A stretch of 53,554 bases of DNA from Geomicrobium sp. JCM 19039 (GCF_000698145.1 NZ_BAXB01000009.1:83808-137361); one strand, 5' to 3'. Positions 31,095 through 41,085 are shown, counted from the first letter of the stretch. Made by a program: numbers and translations. Notes: a model not told the origin generated them from the letters alone.

Positions 31095-32395
31095 ATGGGA
31101 CAAGACCGGGGGAAAATGACGTTTACGTTTCAGAATGAGAATGAAAAGAAGAAGGATGGGTCTGGAACATCAAAGAAGAAAGCCAAAGAATCTAACAACA
31201 GTGCACATGCGAAGACGAATAGCTCATCATCAAAAAAAGAGCCTGCGCGAGGCGATGACCAAGATGTAAAAACGAATAAGAAATCGGCGAACAATGATCA
31301 AGGTGCGTCGGAAGCAGCAAAGAAGAAAGGCAAAAAACTCAACACAAGTGCACATGCGAAGACGAACAGCTCATCACTAAAAAAAGAGCCTACGAAAGGC
31401 AACGATCAAGCCGTAACAACAAATGAGAAACCGGCGAAGAATAACGAAGATGAGCGGGTAACATCCGAGGGATCACTTCCTGCTGTGCGTACATCAGAAG
31501 CTTCAAAAGAAGCAATGCACGCAGCAGAAACATCAAAATCTGAAGAGATAGAAAAGATGCCCGATTCTTCTTCCCCTAACCATGAAACAGTGGATGTAGT
31601 ACAGAAGAAACTTAAATGGGAGCAAAAAGGAGCACAGGAAACGACGAGTAAAAAAGCACCTGGGTTACCCTTTCATCGCAAAAAGAAACCTTCAGGTTCA
31701 GGTGGTCCAAAACGAAAAGGGCATGGCTTTGACCGTGTGAAATTCATCGGACTCATTGCAGCAGCTCTGTTACTCGGAGTGGTGTTTGGTTTGCCCTTAT
31801 TGCAAATTGTGACGTCCTCTTCCCCTACTGATTCTGCCGAACAGGTGATGGGGACAGCAGAAGAGGACGGAGCGACAACGTCAGTTGGAGACGAGGCAAC
31901 GTGGGCACCTCTAGAAATTGACGTTGTACAAGCGGGTGCTTTTTCTAGTATGGAAGCAGGCGAAGATGTGCAGCGACAACTTGTGAGCGCTGGTTACCCG
32001 GCGGTGTTGCACGATGCATCAGACAGTGAATACATCTTTTTGTATGTCGGTATGACTGAAGCAAATCAAGCTGAGCAAGACCTTATGCCAGAATTCGAAT
32101 CAAATGGAATGGATGTGTATGTCAAACAACTTCAGATTGAGCCAGAAAGTGAAACAATCGACCAACAGTGACAGCAGCGGCCAATCTATTGCAAAGTGAA
32201 ATTGAAGCATCTATCGGGACGGGTGTGGAGGCACCTGAGCCGCTTACTGAAGAGGTGCAAACGGTCATTTCTAACTCCACACAGTCAGGAGAACAAGTTC
32301 TTGAATCTTATGAATCACTGCAAAACAACCCAGATGATCATACAGAATGGATGCAATTTGTCCTCGATTATGAGCAATGGGTAAAAGAGTTGTGA
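31095..32395 (+). CDS. spoIIB: SPOR-domain sporulation protein SpoIIB (one frameshift)
   Basis: About 433 residues. A long charged N-terminal region (1-205) holds two tandem copies of a 49-residue unit (SAHAKTNSSS.KKEP). One transmembrane helix is at residues ~211-233 (FIGLIAAALLLGVVFGLPLL). A SPOR domain (VVQAGAFSSMEAGEDVQRQL ... YIFLYVGM) is at ~275-345 and would bind denuded septal glycan. The frame breaks at about 32162 (CCC to CC, IDPTVTAAANLLQ expected); the restored tail adds ~75 acidic residues. The location immediately upstream of maf and after comC is that of B. subtilis spoIIB, which aids septal dissolution during engulfment. The name rests on SPOR domain plus synteny. Confidence 0.82.
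31200..31490 (+). repeat. Tandem 147-base duplication inside spoIIB
   Basis: GTGCACATGCGAAGACGAA begins at 31201 and again at 31348, an offset of 147 bases (49 codons). The two units are about 80 percent alike at the protein level and keep the frame. Confidence 0.85.
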
Positions 32396-32433
32396 CATAA
32401 TAGGAGCCAATGATCATAAAAGGAGTGCTCCCG

Positions 32434-33033
32434 ATGACCAATCAATTAATTTTAGCTTCCTCATCACCAAGGCGGGTCGCGTTGTTAAAAAGTGCCGGAT
32501 ACACGTTTACCCAACGTACACGCCCGGTTGATGAGGAGTTTCAGGCTAACAAATCCGCTGCAGAGAACGCGGTGAGCTTAGCGAAGAAGAAAGCGTTTGT
32601 GTTTCAAGAAGACATGTCGATAGACGAAGTGATCCTCTCCGCAGATACCGTTATCGCTTTAGATGGGGAACCAATTGGCAAACCGAAAGAAGCGGGCGAT
32701 GCCGTGGACATGCTTTCGCGCCTGTCCAAGACACCCCATCAAGTCATTACTGGAGTGGCTTTGGCCACCACCGACAGTGTAATTACATTCCACTCCGAGA
32801 CAAAAGTGACATTTTATCCGCTCACAGACGAACAGATCGACATGTATGTACGCACAGGTGAGCCATTAGACAAAGCCGGAGGGTATGGGATTAATGGCCT
32901 GGCTGCACTATTTATTAAAGAAATTGTTGGCGATTATTATAACGTTGTTGGCCTGCCATTATCTCGTCTCAGGCAAGAGCTTGAACATGTCAATATTTAC
33001 CCCGATTGGTTAAATTCAAATATGAAGAGGTGA
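32434..33033 (+). CDS. maf: Maf nucleotide pyrophosphatase
   Basis: Septum-associated Maf/Ham1-like protein that hydrolyses non-canonical nucleoside triphosphates and is linked to division arrest in B. subtilis. 199 residues. It begins with the signature LILASSSPRRVALLKSAG; EVILSADTVIALDG holds the metal-binding and catalytic aspartate; EPLDKAGGYGINGLAALFI follows. ATG 32434 has AAAAGGAG eight bases upstream and is preferred to 32410. Confidence 0.95.
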   Translation: MTNQLILASSSPRRVALLKSAGYTFTQRTRPVDEEFQANKSAAENAVSLAKKKAFVFQEDMSIDEVILSADTVIALDGEPIGKPKEAGDAVDMLSRLSKTPHQVITGVALATTDSVITFHSETKVTFYPLTDEQIDMYVRTGEPLDKAGGYGINGLAALFIKEIVGDYYNVVGLPLSRLRQELEHVNIYPDWLNSNMKR

Positions 33034-33037
33034 GCCC

Positions 33038-33735
33038 TTGCTGCCCCCCGAAGTAAAATTACCCGTGAATGAGATGCCCCGTGAACGATTAGTCAGAGAA
33101 GGACCAGACAAGCTGTCCAATCAAGAGTTGTTAGCCATACTCCTTAGAACTGGGAGTCGCGGAGAAACTGTTCTCGACCAAAGTCAGCGTCTGCTTACTT
33201 CATTTGGTGGTCTTCTACAACTAAAAGATGCCACGGTCGAAGAACTTCAAGCCGTTCGTGGCATCGGCTTCGTAAAAGCAATTGAAATTCGCGCAACATT
33301 AGAGTTAGCAAAACGTATCCATACGATGAATACAAAAGAGAAGTGGATCATTCTGGCCCTGAAGATGTGACTGAGCGGGTCATGGAAGAGATGCGTTTTT
33401 TGCAACAAGAACATTTTATTGCCCTCTACCTGAATACGAAAAACCAAGTAATGCACAAACAAACGTTATTTATTGGCGGGCTAAATAGTAGCATCGTCCA
33501 TCCAAGGGAGGTATTTAAAGAAGGAATTCGGCGTTCAGCCGCTTCAATGATCTGTTTGCACAACCATCCTTCTGGCGATCCTTCCCCAAGTAAAGAAGAT
33601 ATTCAAGTAACAAAACGGCTCGTTGATTGTGGCAATATCATTGGCATTCCCGTGTTGGATCATATCATTATTGGTGACCAATGTTACGTGAGCTTACGTG
33701 ATCTCGGCGGGGTATTTGAATCTGTGAACCTATAG
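33038..33735 (+). CDS. radC: RadC/MPN-domain protein (one frameshift)
   Basis: JAMM-family protein of uncertain biological role. The N-terminal helix-hairpin-helix ([13 protein letters not shown] ... [12 protein letters not shown]) precedes the JAMM metalloprotease-like domain with [20 protein letters not shown], all zinc ligands present. The frame breaks at about 33351: [16 protein letters not shown] is restored if TTT replaces TT. Restored length is about 232 residues, as in B. subtilis. Start TTG 33038 with GAGGTG six bases upstream; it follows maf by 4 bases. Followed by a strong terminator. Confidence 0.92.
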
Positions 33736-33743
33736 ACGTAACA

Positions 33744-33778
33744 GCCCAAACGTGATCAATCAAACGTTTGGGTTTTTT
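33744..33778 (+). terminator. Intrinsic terminator after radC
   Basis: CCCAAACGT and ACGTTTGGG pair around a 10-base loop, then TTTTTT. Confidence 0.93.
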
Positions 33779-33829
33779 ATGTAAACGAGTGTATCTTCAT
33801 AGCGAGAGTTGATAAGCATCTATAGAAGT

Positions 33830-34260
33830 TGAACTAAAGAATTTCTTCAAGAACCATTGGTAATGTTGGTGAAGTGGAAACTGTGCTCGAGTTGGGGGAA
33901 ATCGCAGGAAAAGCGGTATATTCTCATAAACTAGGGAACAGAATGAGCAAACTAGAGAACAGATTACAAGATCACATGTGCATCCCCACCCCGAAGTACC
34001 CGCAAGCTGTCGGCGCGGTTCGCGCCGAACCGAGTTAGATTTGGCTTCGGCTGCACTCAGGCCGACAGGGTGCTCGCTTATGGGCATTGAAACTGCGCTC
34101 TAGTTCGAACAAACTGCGTGCAAGTTTAGCGGAATAAGTGATAAAATCACTAAACTAGGCAAACTTGCGCGCAAAATGGAACCAAGCCCGCCATACCCCT
34201 TTCGCTCCATTTTAAGGTATCAAATAAATAAAATGAACCGTATCGAATTCCATATTCACG
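33830..34260 (+). repeat. Dispersed intergenic repeat, copy B
   Basis: Same family as 24340-24810, opposite orientation. It opens with TTCTTCAAGAACCATTGGTA, nearly identical to copy A, and contains AAACTGTGCTCGAGTTGGG and the segment encoding KLGNRMSKLENRL, two heptad-like units in adjacent 21-base steps. The hairpin TCGGCGCG-GTT-CGCGCCGA is at 34010-34028. It ends with the AAACTAGGCAAACTTGCG block. Relative to copy A it lacks about 23 bases after GAGTTGGG. No long ORF spans it. Confidence 0.8.
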
Positions 34261-34660
34261 CAGAAGCAATCATTGGCTGGCGCAGAGCATCTTTTTTCCT
34301 AAATGTAGCAACGAGTTGCAGCTGCAGGCTTTAGCAGTCGGAAAGGAATAGATTGTCCTAGCTCGGAGTACTTATCTAAAATCCCTATCTCTAGCTAAAA
34401 TTAGCGAGGTTTCTTAGGGAACGTCACGTTCCTGCAAAAGTCCTTAGCTTCTTTTTTGATTGTGACGAATTGAGGAAATTTATGAAAGCTGTTTTTACCG
34501 CTATGTTTTTAGGTGAAAATTGCGTATAATGAGTAAGGGAAATTTAGATCTAGATATGGGTCTTAGTTGTAAAAAAATACGTAATGAAGATACCGAAATT
34601 GTAACGAGACGATGATATAAAACGACGAATCAATTGAAGGTAATGAAGGGAGATACATAG
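34261..34660 (+). promoter_or_regulatory. mreB upstream region
   Basis: About 400 bases with no ORF I accept. A small perfect hairpin GGAACGT-C-ACGTTCC lies at about 34419-34433, and a TATAAT at about 34525 is a plausible -10 without a convincing -35. The mreB ribosome-binding site (GAAGGGAG) is at about 34645. Confidence 0.35.
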
Positions 34661-35698
34661 ATGTTTGGTGGTTTTTCTAAGGATTTAGGCATTGACTTGG
34701 GGACAGCGAATACGCTTGTATATGTAAAAGGAAAAGGGGTTGTTGTTCGTGAACCTTCAGTTGTAGCAACGCGTTCAGACAACCAACAAATTGAGGCTGT
34801 CGGTAATGACGCCAAAAATATGATTGGACGTACACCAGGTAACATTGTTGCAATTCGACCAATGAAAGACGGTGTAATTGCCGATTTTGATACGACCGCG
34901 ACAATGATGAAATATTTTATACGTCAAGCACAACGGAACCGTTCTGTTTTTACGCGTAAGCCAAATGTAATGGTTTGCGTACCATCAGGAATTACTGCAG
35001 TGGAAAAACGGGCGGTGGAAGATGCGACAAAGCAAGCAGGAGCAAGAGAGGCATATACGATCGAAGAGCCGTTTGCTGCAGCAATTGGTGCAGATCTACC
35101 GGTTTGGGAGCCTACGGGCAGTATGGTTGTTGACATCGGTGGCGGTACGACAGAAGTGGCCATCATTTCTTTAGGCGGCATTGTCACGAGCCAATCGATT
35201 CGAGTGGCCGGTGATGAAATGGACGAATCAATCATTCAGTATATCAAGAAGACGTACAATCTCATGATCGGTGAGCGTACGTCGGAAGCCTTGAAAATGG
35301 AAATTGGATCAGCAGAGAAGCAAGAAAATGTTGAATCAATGGAGATTCGTGGACGTGACCTCGTTACAGGACTTCCTAAGACGATTTCAATTGAAGCGGA
35401 CGAAGTTGCACAAGCACTTGAAGATACGATCACAACGATCATAGAAACCGTGAAATCGACGCTTGAGCGCACGCCGCCTGAACTGGCTGCAGATATTATG
35501 GATCGTGGCATTGTGCTCACCGGTGGTGGGGCGATGTTAGAAGGTCTGGATAAGCGTCTAGGAGAAGAAACGAACATGCCGGTGTTGGTCGCTGAAGAAC
35601 CATTAGATTGTGTTGCGCTTGGTACTGGAAGAGCTTTGGAAAACCTCCATCTATTCCGTTCAAGAGCGGGAATTACAGCAAGATCCAATCGCAAATAA
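34661..35698 (+). CDS. mreB: Rod-shape actin homologue MreB
   Basis: Actin-like ATPase organising lateral wall synthesis. 345 residues. It starts [20 protein letters not shown] (phosphate-1 loop); [20 protein letters not shown] is phosphate-2, and [20 protein letters not shown] the adenosine motif. First gene of mreBCD-minCD, as in B. subtilis. ATG 34661 has a good GGGAG site. Confidence 0.97.
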   Translation: MFGGFSKDLGIDLGTANTLVYVKGKGVVVREPSVVATRSDNQQIEAVGNDAKNMIGRTPGNIVAIRPMKDGVIADFDTTATMMKYFIRQAQRNRSVFTRKPNVMVCVPSGITAVEKRAVEDATKQAGAREAYTIEEPFAAAIGADLPVWEPTGSMVVDIGGGTTEVAIISLGGIVTSQSIRVAGDEMDESIIQYIKKTYNLMIGERTSEALKMEIGSAEKQENVESMEIRGRDLVTGLPKTISIEADEVAQALEDTITTIIETVKSTLERTPPELAADIMDRGIVLTGGGAMLEGLDKRLGEETNMPVLVAEEPLDCVALGTGRALENLHLFRSRAGITARSNRK

Positions 35699-35829
35699 AG
35701 ACGCTAGACAAGGTTGTCGGTTTTTGTAAATCACTTAAACCGGCACATCATTTATAAGCGTGTAAGATATAGTTCACAAAACAATAGTGTTCAAATGGGT
35801 TTCATAGAACAAGGTAGAAGGTGTCTAGC

Positions 35830-36753
35830 ATGCCTCATTTTTTTTCGAATAAGCGTTTAATATTACTAATGGTTGGCATTATTGTCCTTGTCATTTTGGT
35901 TGGACTTACGATGCGTGAGCGTGAGCAAGCAACAATACCGGAGCAAATTGTGCAAGATTCCGTCGGGGCAGTGCAGTCGGTTTTCCAAAGGCCTGCTTAT
36001 TTTGTGCGTGGCATTTATGATGACTTTATTCATATTCTAAATGTACATGAAGAAAATGAACGGCTAAAGGAACACTTGAATGACTATGCGATGTTGCGAT
36101 CAGAATTGGATGGGTTACGAGAAGAGAACGAGAGTCTTACGAGCATGTATGATGGGATGGAGAGCTTGAGTTCATTCACATCAATTCCCGCGTTAGTCAT
36201 TGAGCGCCAGCCCGATCGGTGGACAGAAACCATTGGGATTAATCGTGGAACGCAGCACGGGGTTGAAGCTGATATGGCTGTCATTACCGAAGAAGGCCTC
36301 ATTGGAAGAGTGCAGTATACGAGTGCATTTACGTCACAAATTCAATTGTTATCCGACGGTGAACAGACGAACCGAGTGTCTGCTAAGGTTGCCGTTGAAG
36401 ATGATGAACCGGCCATTGGTTTCATTGAAGGTTGGGACCATGAACAAGATCTGTTAATCATGCAAAAGGTTGACTCAGAAAACGAACTTGAAGTTGGTCA
36501 GTTTGTTAGTACTTCTGGTTTGGGCGGATTATTCCCTGCCGACCTACCTATTGGTGAAATTGTCGGCGTGGAGATCGATGAGTACGGGCTTACGCAAAAT
36601 GCTTACATCCAGCCATCTGCAGATTATTACAATATTAATCATGTCATGGTCATCGATCGCGAACAAGGCAATCTCGAAGGCATTCAAGAAGATTTTGAGA
36701 ATCTGCAAGAGGAGCAAGAAGAAGAGGAAGAAAGTGAAGGGAGTGGAGAATAA
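35830..36753 (+). CDS. mreC: Rod-shape determining protein MreC
   Basis: Bitopic partner of MreB and MreD in the elongation complex. About 307 residues. One N-terminal transmembrane helix (RLILLMVGIIVLVILVGLT), a coiled coil at ~60-110 (ENERLKEHLNDYAMLRSELD), then the two beta-barrel lobes with RQPDRWTETIGINRGTQHGV and GEIVGVEIDEYGL. The last 25 residues are almost all acidic. ATG 35830 (AGAAGGTG seven bases upstream) is preferred to GTG 35821. It overlaps mreD by one base. Confidence 0.94.
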   Translation: MPHFFSNKRLILLMVGIIVLVILVGLTMREREQATIPEQIVQDSVGAVQSVFQRPAYFVRGIYDDFIHILNVHEENERLKEHLNDYAMLRSELDGLREENESLTSMYDGMESLSSFTSIPALVIERQPDRWTETIGINRGTQHGVEADMAVITEEGLIGRVQYTSAFTSQIQLLSDGEQTNRVSAKVAVEDDEPAIGFIEGWDHEQDLLIMQKVDSENELEVGQFVSTSGLGGLFPADLPIGEIVGVEIDEYGLTQNAYIQPSADYYNINHVMVIDREQGNLEGIQEDFENLQEEQEEEEESEGSGE

Positions 36754-37277
36754 TGCGTTACATTCTCCCAGTAATCGTTGCCTTCCTCTTCATTATCGAA
36801 GGAACATGGTTTCAAGTGTTCTTTCCGGCTTCTTTCGATCAAGACCTCTATTGGATGCCGCGGTTTGCTTTTGTAGCCATTGTGTTTATTTCCATTTACA
36901 GAGGTGCTGTACACGGGCTGTTTTTTGGAATCATTACCGGATTTTTTCATGATGTCGTTTATTCGTATATCATAGGAATTTACATGTTTTCTTACGGTTT
37001 GCTAGGGTATATGGCAGGTTTTAACTTCTCAGCAGTCAAATCGAGACCGATTGTTGTCTTACTTATTATGCTAGTTGGGCTTGCTGGTTTGGAAACGCTC
37101 ATTTATTTCATGTATACATGGACGGGAGTTGCGTTTGTAGGCTTTGAAGAATTTGCAACCACAAGGCTGATGCCGTCATTGCTTTTAAATGGTGCGTTTG
37201 GCATTGTGATCCTTTTTCCGATGCGAAAGATCTTTCAATGGATTGAAGAAAGGGAACGTATGCAGGAAAATGTATAA
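36753..37277 (+). CDS. mreD: Rod-shape determining protein MreD
   Basis: Polytopic membrane protein of the MreBCD elongation complex. 174 residues, about five hydrophobic segments, including YILPVIVAFLFIIEGTWFQV at the N-terminus and RGAVHGLFFGIITGFFHDVVY, the family's most conserved stretch. The ATG shares a base with the mreC TAA. Confidence 0.92.
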   Translation: MRYILPVIVAFLFIIEGTWFQVFFPASFDQDLYWMPRFAFVAIVFISIYRGAVHGLFFGIITGFFHDVVYSYIIGIYMFSYGLLGYMAGFNFSAVKSRPIVVLLIMLVGLAGLETLIYFMYTWTGVAFVGFEEFATTRLMPSLLLNGAFGIVILFPMRKIFQWIEERERMQENV

Positions 37278-37350
37278 AGATGTGGAATCTTATCAGTAAG
37301 GCATATAGCCATTTGGCGGTTAGCGAAGATGAAAGTACCGAGGTGAGACG

Positions 37351-38049
37351 GTGAAAACTACATTCCAAAAGCAGTTCGTCACGATAAAGGGGACGAAAGA
37401 CGGGATTGTCATTCATTTGGATGATCAGTGCAGTTATGCTTCAATTGTGTCAGAGCTCGAAGCGAAAATTGCAGAGAATCACTCGGCCTTTGATGAGGGC
37501 AAAGACGTATCGGTACGTGTGCATGCCGGTAATCGTTATTTAACCGAGGCGCAACAAGAAGAGGTAAAGGCTCTGATTGAGCATACAGGCGTTATTGTTG
37601 TTGATGAGTTTTATAGCAACGTGATGACAATTGCCCGCGCCCAGGAAGAAAAAGAACGAGAAGAGTTAACGACGTATACACGTATCGTCCGCTCGGGGCA
37701 AGTGCTTCGTGTAAAAGGAGATCTTCTCATTCTTGGCGATGTGAATCCAGGCGGAATTGTTGAAGCGGTAGGGGACGTGTACATACTCGGTTCGCTTAAA
37801 GGAATTGCAAAAGCAGGGATTAAAGGGAACGAGAACGCCGTTGTTGCTGCATCTGTTATGGTTCCATCGCAAGTGAAGATTGCTGAGCATTTGTATCTTA
37901 CCGAGTCAACTCGGGCAGAACGTGCTCAAGAAGTTCTTTATGCAGAGCCGAAGTACGCATGCATTGAGCATCAGGAAGAAGAGATTGTTTTTCATGCATT
38001 GAACGGTCTGGCGGCATTTCGTCGTGATCGTAAGAATAAAAGGGACTAA
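37351..38049 (+). CDS. minC: Septum site-determining protein MinC
   Basis: FtsZ assembly inhibitor that, with MinD, blocks polar division. 232 residues. N-terminal domain VTIKGTKDGIVIHLDD; C-terminal right-handed beta-helix with RSGQVLRVKGDLLILGDVN, GGIVEAVGDVYILGSLKG and VVAASVMVPSQVKIAEHLYL, the MinD-binding part. GTG start with GAGGTGAG upstream. minD follows 12 bases later. Confidence 0.95.
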   Translation: MKTTFQKQFVTIKGTKDGIVIHLDDQCSYASIVSELEAKIAENHSAFDEGKDVSVRVHAGNRYLTEAQQEEVKALIEHTGVIVVDEFYSNVMTIARAQEEKEREELTTYTRIVRSGQVLRVKGDLLILGDVNPGGIVEAVGDVYILGSLKGIAKAGIKGNENAVVAASVMVPSQVKIAEHLYLTESTRAERAQEVLYAEPKYACIEHQEEEIVFHALNGLAAFRRDRKNKRD

Positions 38050-38061
38050 GGAGGATATGCT

Positions 38062-38862
38062 GTGGGAGAAGCAATCGTCATTACATCCGGGAAAGGCGGC
38101 GTAGGGAAGACAACAACGTCGGCAAATATTGGAACAGCATTGGCGCTGCAAGGAAAACAAGTGTGCCTCCTCGATACTGATATCGGCTTAAGAAATCTTG
38201 ATGTTGTCATGGGTCTTGAGAACCGCATCATTTATGATTTGGTTGATGTATTGGAAGGTCGCTGTAAAGTTCAGCAGGCACTCATCCGAGACAAGCGTTT
38301 TGAATGTCTTCATCTACTACCAGCTGCACAAACGAAAGATAAATCTGACGTCACACCAGAGCAGATGGCAGAAGTTGTCAATGAGTTGAAGCCAGATTAC
38401 GACTACTTGATCATTGATTGCCCTGCAGGAATTGAGCAAGGGTTCCGAAATGCGGTTGCGGGTGCGGACCAAGCGATCGTCGTCACTACACCGGATACAC
38501 CTGCGGTTAGAGATGCCGATCGTGTGATCGGTCTTTTGGAACAAGAAGAAATGCCTTCACCGAAGCTCGTCGTCAATCGCGTGAGAAAAGCGTCTAAGGA
38601 AAAGGGAGACGATCTACTTGACGTAGATGATGTTGTCGCGACACTTGCCATTGACTTATTAGGTGTTGTCTTTGAAGATGAAGGTGTGCTCAGAGCTTCT
38701 CATAAAGGGGAGCCAGTAGCAACAACACCGAATACGTCCGCATCATTGGCTTATCGAAACATTGCACGAAGAATTCTTGGAGAATCTGTACCACTGCTCT
38801 CATTAACTACGAAGAAGAGTTTTCTTGCGCGAGTGAAATCGTTGTTTGGTATTCAAGCATAA
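38062..38862 (+). CDS. minD: Septum site-determining ATPase MinD
   Basis: Membrane-associated ATPase that recruits MinC. 266 residues. Deviant Walker A TSGKGGVGKTTTSANIG, then LLDTDIGLRNLDVVMGLENR, Walker B DYLIIDCPAGIE, and a C-terminal amphipathic membrane-targeting helix (KKSFLARVKSLFGIQA). GTG start after AAGGAGG. A terminator separates it from spoIVFA. Confidence 0.97.
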   Translation: MGEAIVITSGKGGVGKTTTSANIGTALALQGKQVCLLDTDIGLRNLDVVMGLENRIIYDLVDVLEGRCKVQQALIRDKRFECLHLLPAAQTKDKSDVTPEQMAEVVNELKPDYDYLIIDCPAGIEQGFRNAVAGADQAIVVTTPDTPAVRDADRVIGLLEQEEMPSPKLVVNRVRKASKEKGDDLLDVDDVVATLAIDLLGVVFEDEGVLRASHKGEPVATTPNTSASLAYRNIARRILGESVPLLSLTTKKSFLARVKSLFGIQA

Positions 38863-38864
38863 TC

Positions 38865-38909
38865 AAAAGAAGTTACGGGACCGAAAATACGGCCTGTAGC
38901 TTCTTTTTG
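38865..38909 (+). terminator. Intrinsic terminator after minD
   Basis: AAAGAAG-TTACGGG and CCTGTAG-CTTCTTT pair with a few wobbles across an inner CCG/CGG, then TTTTT. Confidence 0.8.
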
Positions 38910-38985
38910 TTTCCATGGTATATCCTTGTCCATTTCCACATATCTATGAAGAAAGTGGGTGACTGAATGGGACGGAGGGATTCCG

Positions 38986-39791
38986 ATGGGAGACCAGTTG
39001 GATCGAATTCGAAGAGAAGCCGAAAAAAAACGTAGGAAAGAGTGGAAACCTGCAGATCCACCGAAACAAAAGACACATCTTGCGTATTACCCGAGTCGTG
39101 AAGAGATGAATGAGCATGAGCCAGAGTTTTACATGTGGCGTGATAATGAAAAGAAAATGAAGACGAGCAGCCGGAATGAAAAGGTGCGGCAGCGATTTTT
39201 TATACAATGGTTATGTGCACTAGGCATCTTTGTCGTGACAGCAATTGTTGCACAAACAAATCAAGCTCTCTCGAACCTGTTCGACAAACGGCCATGCAGT
39301 GGTACGGTGAGGAGTTTCAATTTGCTGCGGTTTCTGGCTGGTACGAAGAGCAGTTTGGCCGACCGCTTGCATTATTTCCTGGAGATGTGAATGAATCCGG
39401 CGAACAAGTAGAAGAGCCGATTGGAGAGGGATATGCACTTCCAGCAGCCGGAATAATTGAGGTTCGTGAATCGTTCTCAGAAAACGGACAGGCAATGATT
39501 GTCGAAACAGCTGAAGATGCAATGGTGACGGCTGCTCGTGGTGGGGTCGTTATTCGAGCGGGTACCGATTCAGAATGGGGAGACGCGGTCGTCGTTCAGC
39601 ATGAAGATGGAACTGAGGCAATGTATGGTACGCTCGATGCCATTGATGTAAATTTATATGACCATGTGCAGTCAGGTGATGTGCTCGGAGCAGTCACGAC
39701 GAGTGATGAGTTTGAAGGCGGCAGCTTCATGTTTGGATTACGAAAGAACAATGAGTTTATTGACCCAAATGAAGTGATGACATTTGATTGA
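38986..39791 (+). CDS. spoIVFA: Stage IV sporulation protein FA (one frameshift)
   Basis: Membrane regulator that holds SpoIVFB inactive until the forespore signal; acts in the outer forespore membrane. About 268 residues. A basic N-terminus (DQLDRIRREAEKKRRKE), one transmembrane segment at ~75-93 (FFIQWLCALGIFVVTAIVAQ), and a C-terminal LytM/M23-like domain (GGVVIRAGTDSEWGDAVVVQH ... FMFGLRKNNEFIDP) without the zinc-ligand set. The frame breaks at about 39276 (CCC to CC, ALSNPVRQTAMQWYGEEF expected). ATG 38986 has GGAGGG upstream and the family's usual start. It overlaps spoIVFB by 8 bases. Confidence 0.88.
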
Positions 39792-40662
39792 TCTCTTTCG
39801 AACAATACGAATTCACCCTGTATTTTGGCTCGTCATTGGGTTGGCGATAGCCACAGGTTATTTTCGTGAGTTAATCATGTTATTTTGTATTGTTTTCTGT
39901 CATGAGATGGGTCATGCAATCGCTGCTCAGAAATTGGGATGGCGGATAAAAAAGATTGAGCTGTTGCCGTTTGGCGGTGTGGCTGAGACAGAAGAATACG
40001 GGAATCGACCGCACCGCGAGGAAGTAATTGTCATATTGGCAGGACCTTTGCAACACGTTTTCCTCATCGGATTATCGTTTTTGGCTTTGTCATTGTTTCC
40101 ATTTTGGTCGCAAGGTGATCACGAACTGTTCATCTACCATAATCTAACGATCTTATTGTTTAATTTACTCCCTGTGTTGCCACTTGATGGCGGCCGACTC
40201 GCACAAGTAGCTTATACATCGATTCGACCTTTTCGTGAAGCGCAGCAGATTTCATTGTTAACATCAATTGCCGTATTAGTCATTGTCATGACACTCACTG
40301 CCATGTACTTCCCTTTACATTTGCAATGGTGGATGATTATTTTCTTTTTAGCAATTGCAAATTTCCTTGAGTGGAAGCAGCAACCTTACGGATACCAACG
40401 GTTCTTGTTAGAGCGTAAACGTTTTGAACCAGACGTAGAAGCGAAGGTGCAATCTGTGCCTGCGAACTTGAAGCTATCCGCAGCGATAAAACAGCTATAT
40501 AAAGGGAAGCCTACCCTTTATCAAGTGATTGAATCTGGGCAGTTTATAAAGGAAAAAGATTTGTTACGGTATTGGTTTTATGATGATCATTTTCATCAAA
40601 CCGCACGAGGTGGGCAGGAGTTACACATCGGCGATATCATTGACAACCGTCCAGTCCTATGA
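39784..40662 (+). CDS. spoIVFB: Sporulation intramembrane metalloprotease SpoIVFB
   Basis: Site-2-protease-family enzyme that processes pro-sigma-K. 292 residues. Zinc motif HEMGH in FCHEMGHAIAAQKLGW (about residue 40), second active-site aspartate in NLLPVLPLDGGRLAQ. Six hydrophobic segments, then a C-terminal region like the CBS domain of SpoIVFB (LKLSAAIKQLYKGKPTLYQV). Its 3' end contains the promoter for rplU. Confidence 0.93.
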   Translation: MIDLFRTIRIHPVFWLVIGLAIATGYFRELIMLFCIVFCHEMGHAIAAQKLGWRIKKIELLPFGGVAETEEYGNRPHREEVIVILAGPLQHVFLIGLSFLALSLFPFWSQGDHELFIYHNLTILLFNLLPVLPLDGGRLAQVAYTSIRPFREAQQISLLTSIAVLVIVMTLTAMYFPLHLQWWMIIFFLAIANFLEWKQQPYGYQRFLLERKRFEPDVEAKVQSVPANLKLSAAIKQLYKGKPTLYQVIESGQFIKEKDLLRYWFYDDHFHQTARGGQELHIGDIIDNRPVL

Positions 40663-40776
40663 TAACATTTTTATGTTGTTTGGAACCCCCAAACTACAAC
40701 CGCACAGAAGAGGTTTTAAGTTCGAAGGTAGAACACCTCGGATGGCGAGTCTTAGGAAATCGGGAGGTGCATAGGA
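40640..40776 (+). promoter_or_regulatory. rplU promoter and candidate L21-type leader
   Basis: TTGACA (40640-40645), exactly 17 bases, TAACAT (40663-40668), overlapping the end of spoIVFB. The ~100-base leader holds a hairpin GTTTGG/CCAAAC and further paired segments (AAGAGGT, ACCTC) before the GGGAGG ribosome-binding site. Bacilli carry an L21 autoregulatory leader at this spot; membership is inferred from position and structure. Confidence 0.55.
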
Positions 40777-41085
40777 ATGTACGCAATTATTGAAACAGGT
40801 GGAAAGCAGATCAAAGTTGAAGAAGGTCAGCAGATCTTCATCGAGAAGCTTCCAGAAACAGCAGGAGATGCCGTAACTTTTGACCGTGTTGTTTTCGTTG
40901 GTGGAGATGACACGAAAGTAGGAGCTCCTTATGTAGAAGGTGCGAAAGTTACAGGTACTGTTGAGAAGCAAGGCAAGAACAAGAAGATCACCATCTACAA
41001 GTTTAAGCGTCGTAAAGGCTATCGTCGTAAGCAAGGACATCGTCAGCCTTACACGAAAGTAAAGATTGACAGCATCTCTCTATAA
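40777..41085 (+). CDS. rplU: Ribosomal protein L21
   Basis: 50S protein that binds 23S rRNA. 102 residues, the normal length. It begins [17 protein letters not shown] and ends with the basic [22 protein letters not shown] signature in the last 30 residues. First gene of rplU-ysxB-rpmA. Confidence 0.98.
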   Translation: MYAIIETGGKQIKVEEGQQIFIEKLPETAGDAVTFDRVVFVGGDDTKVGAPYVEGAKVTGTVEKQGKNKKITIYKFKRRKGYRRKQGHRQPYTKVKIDSISL

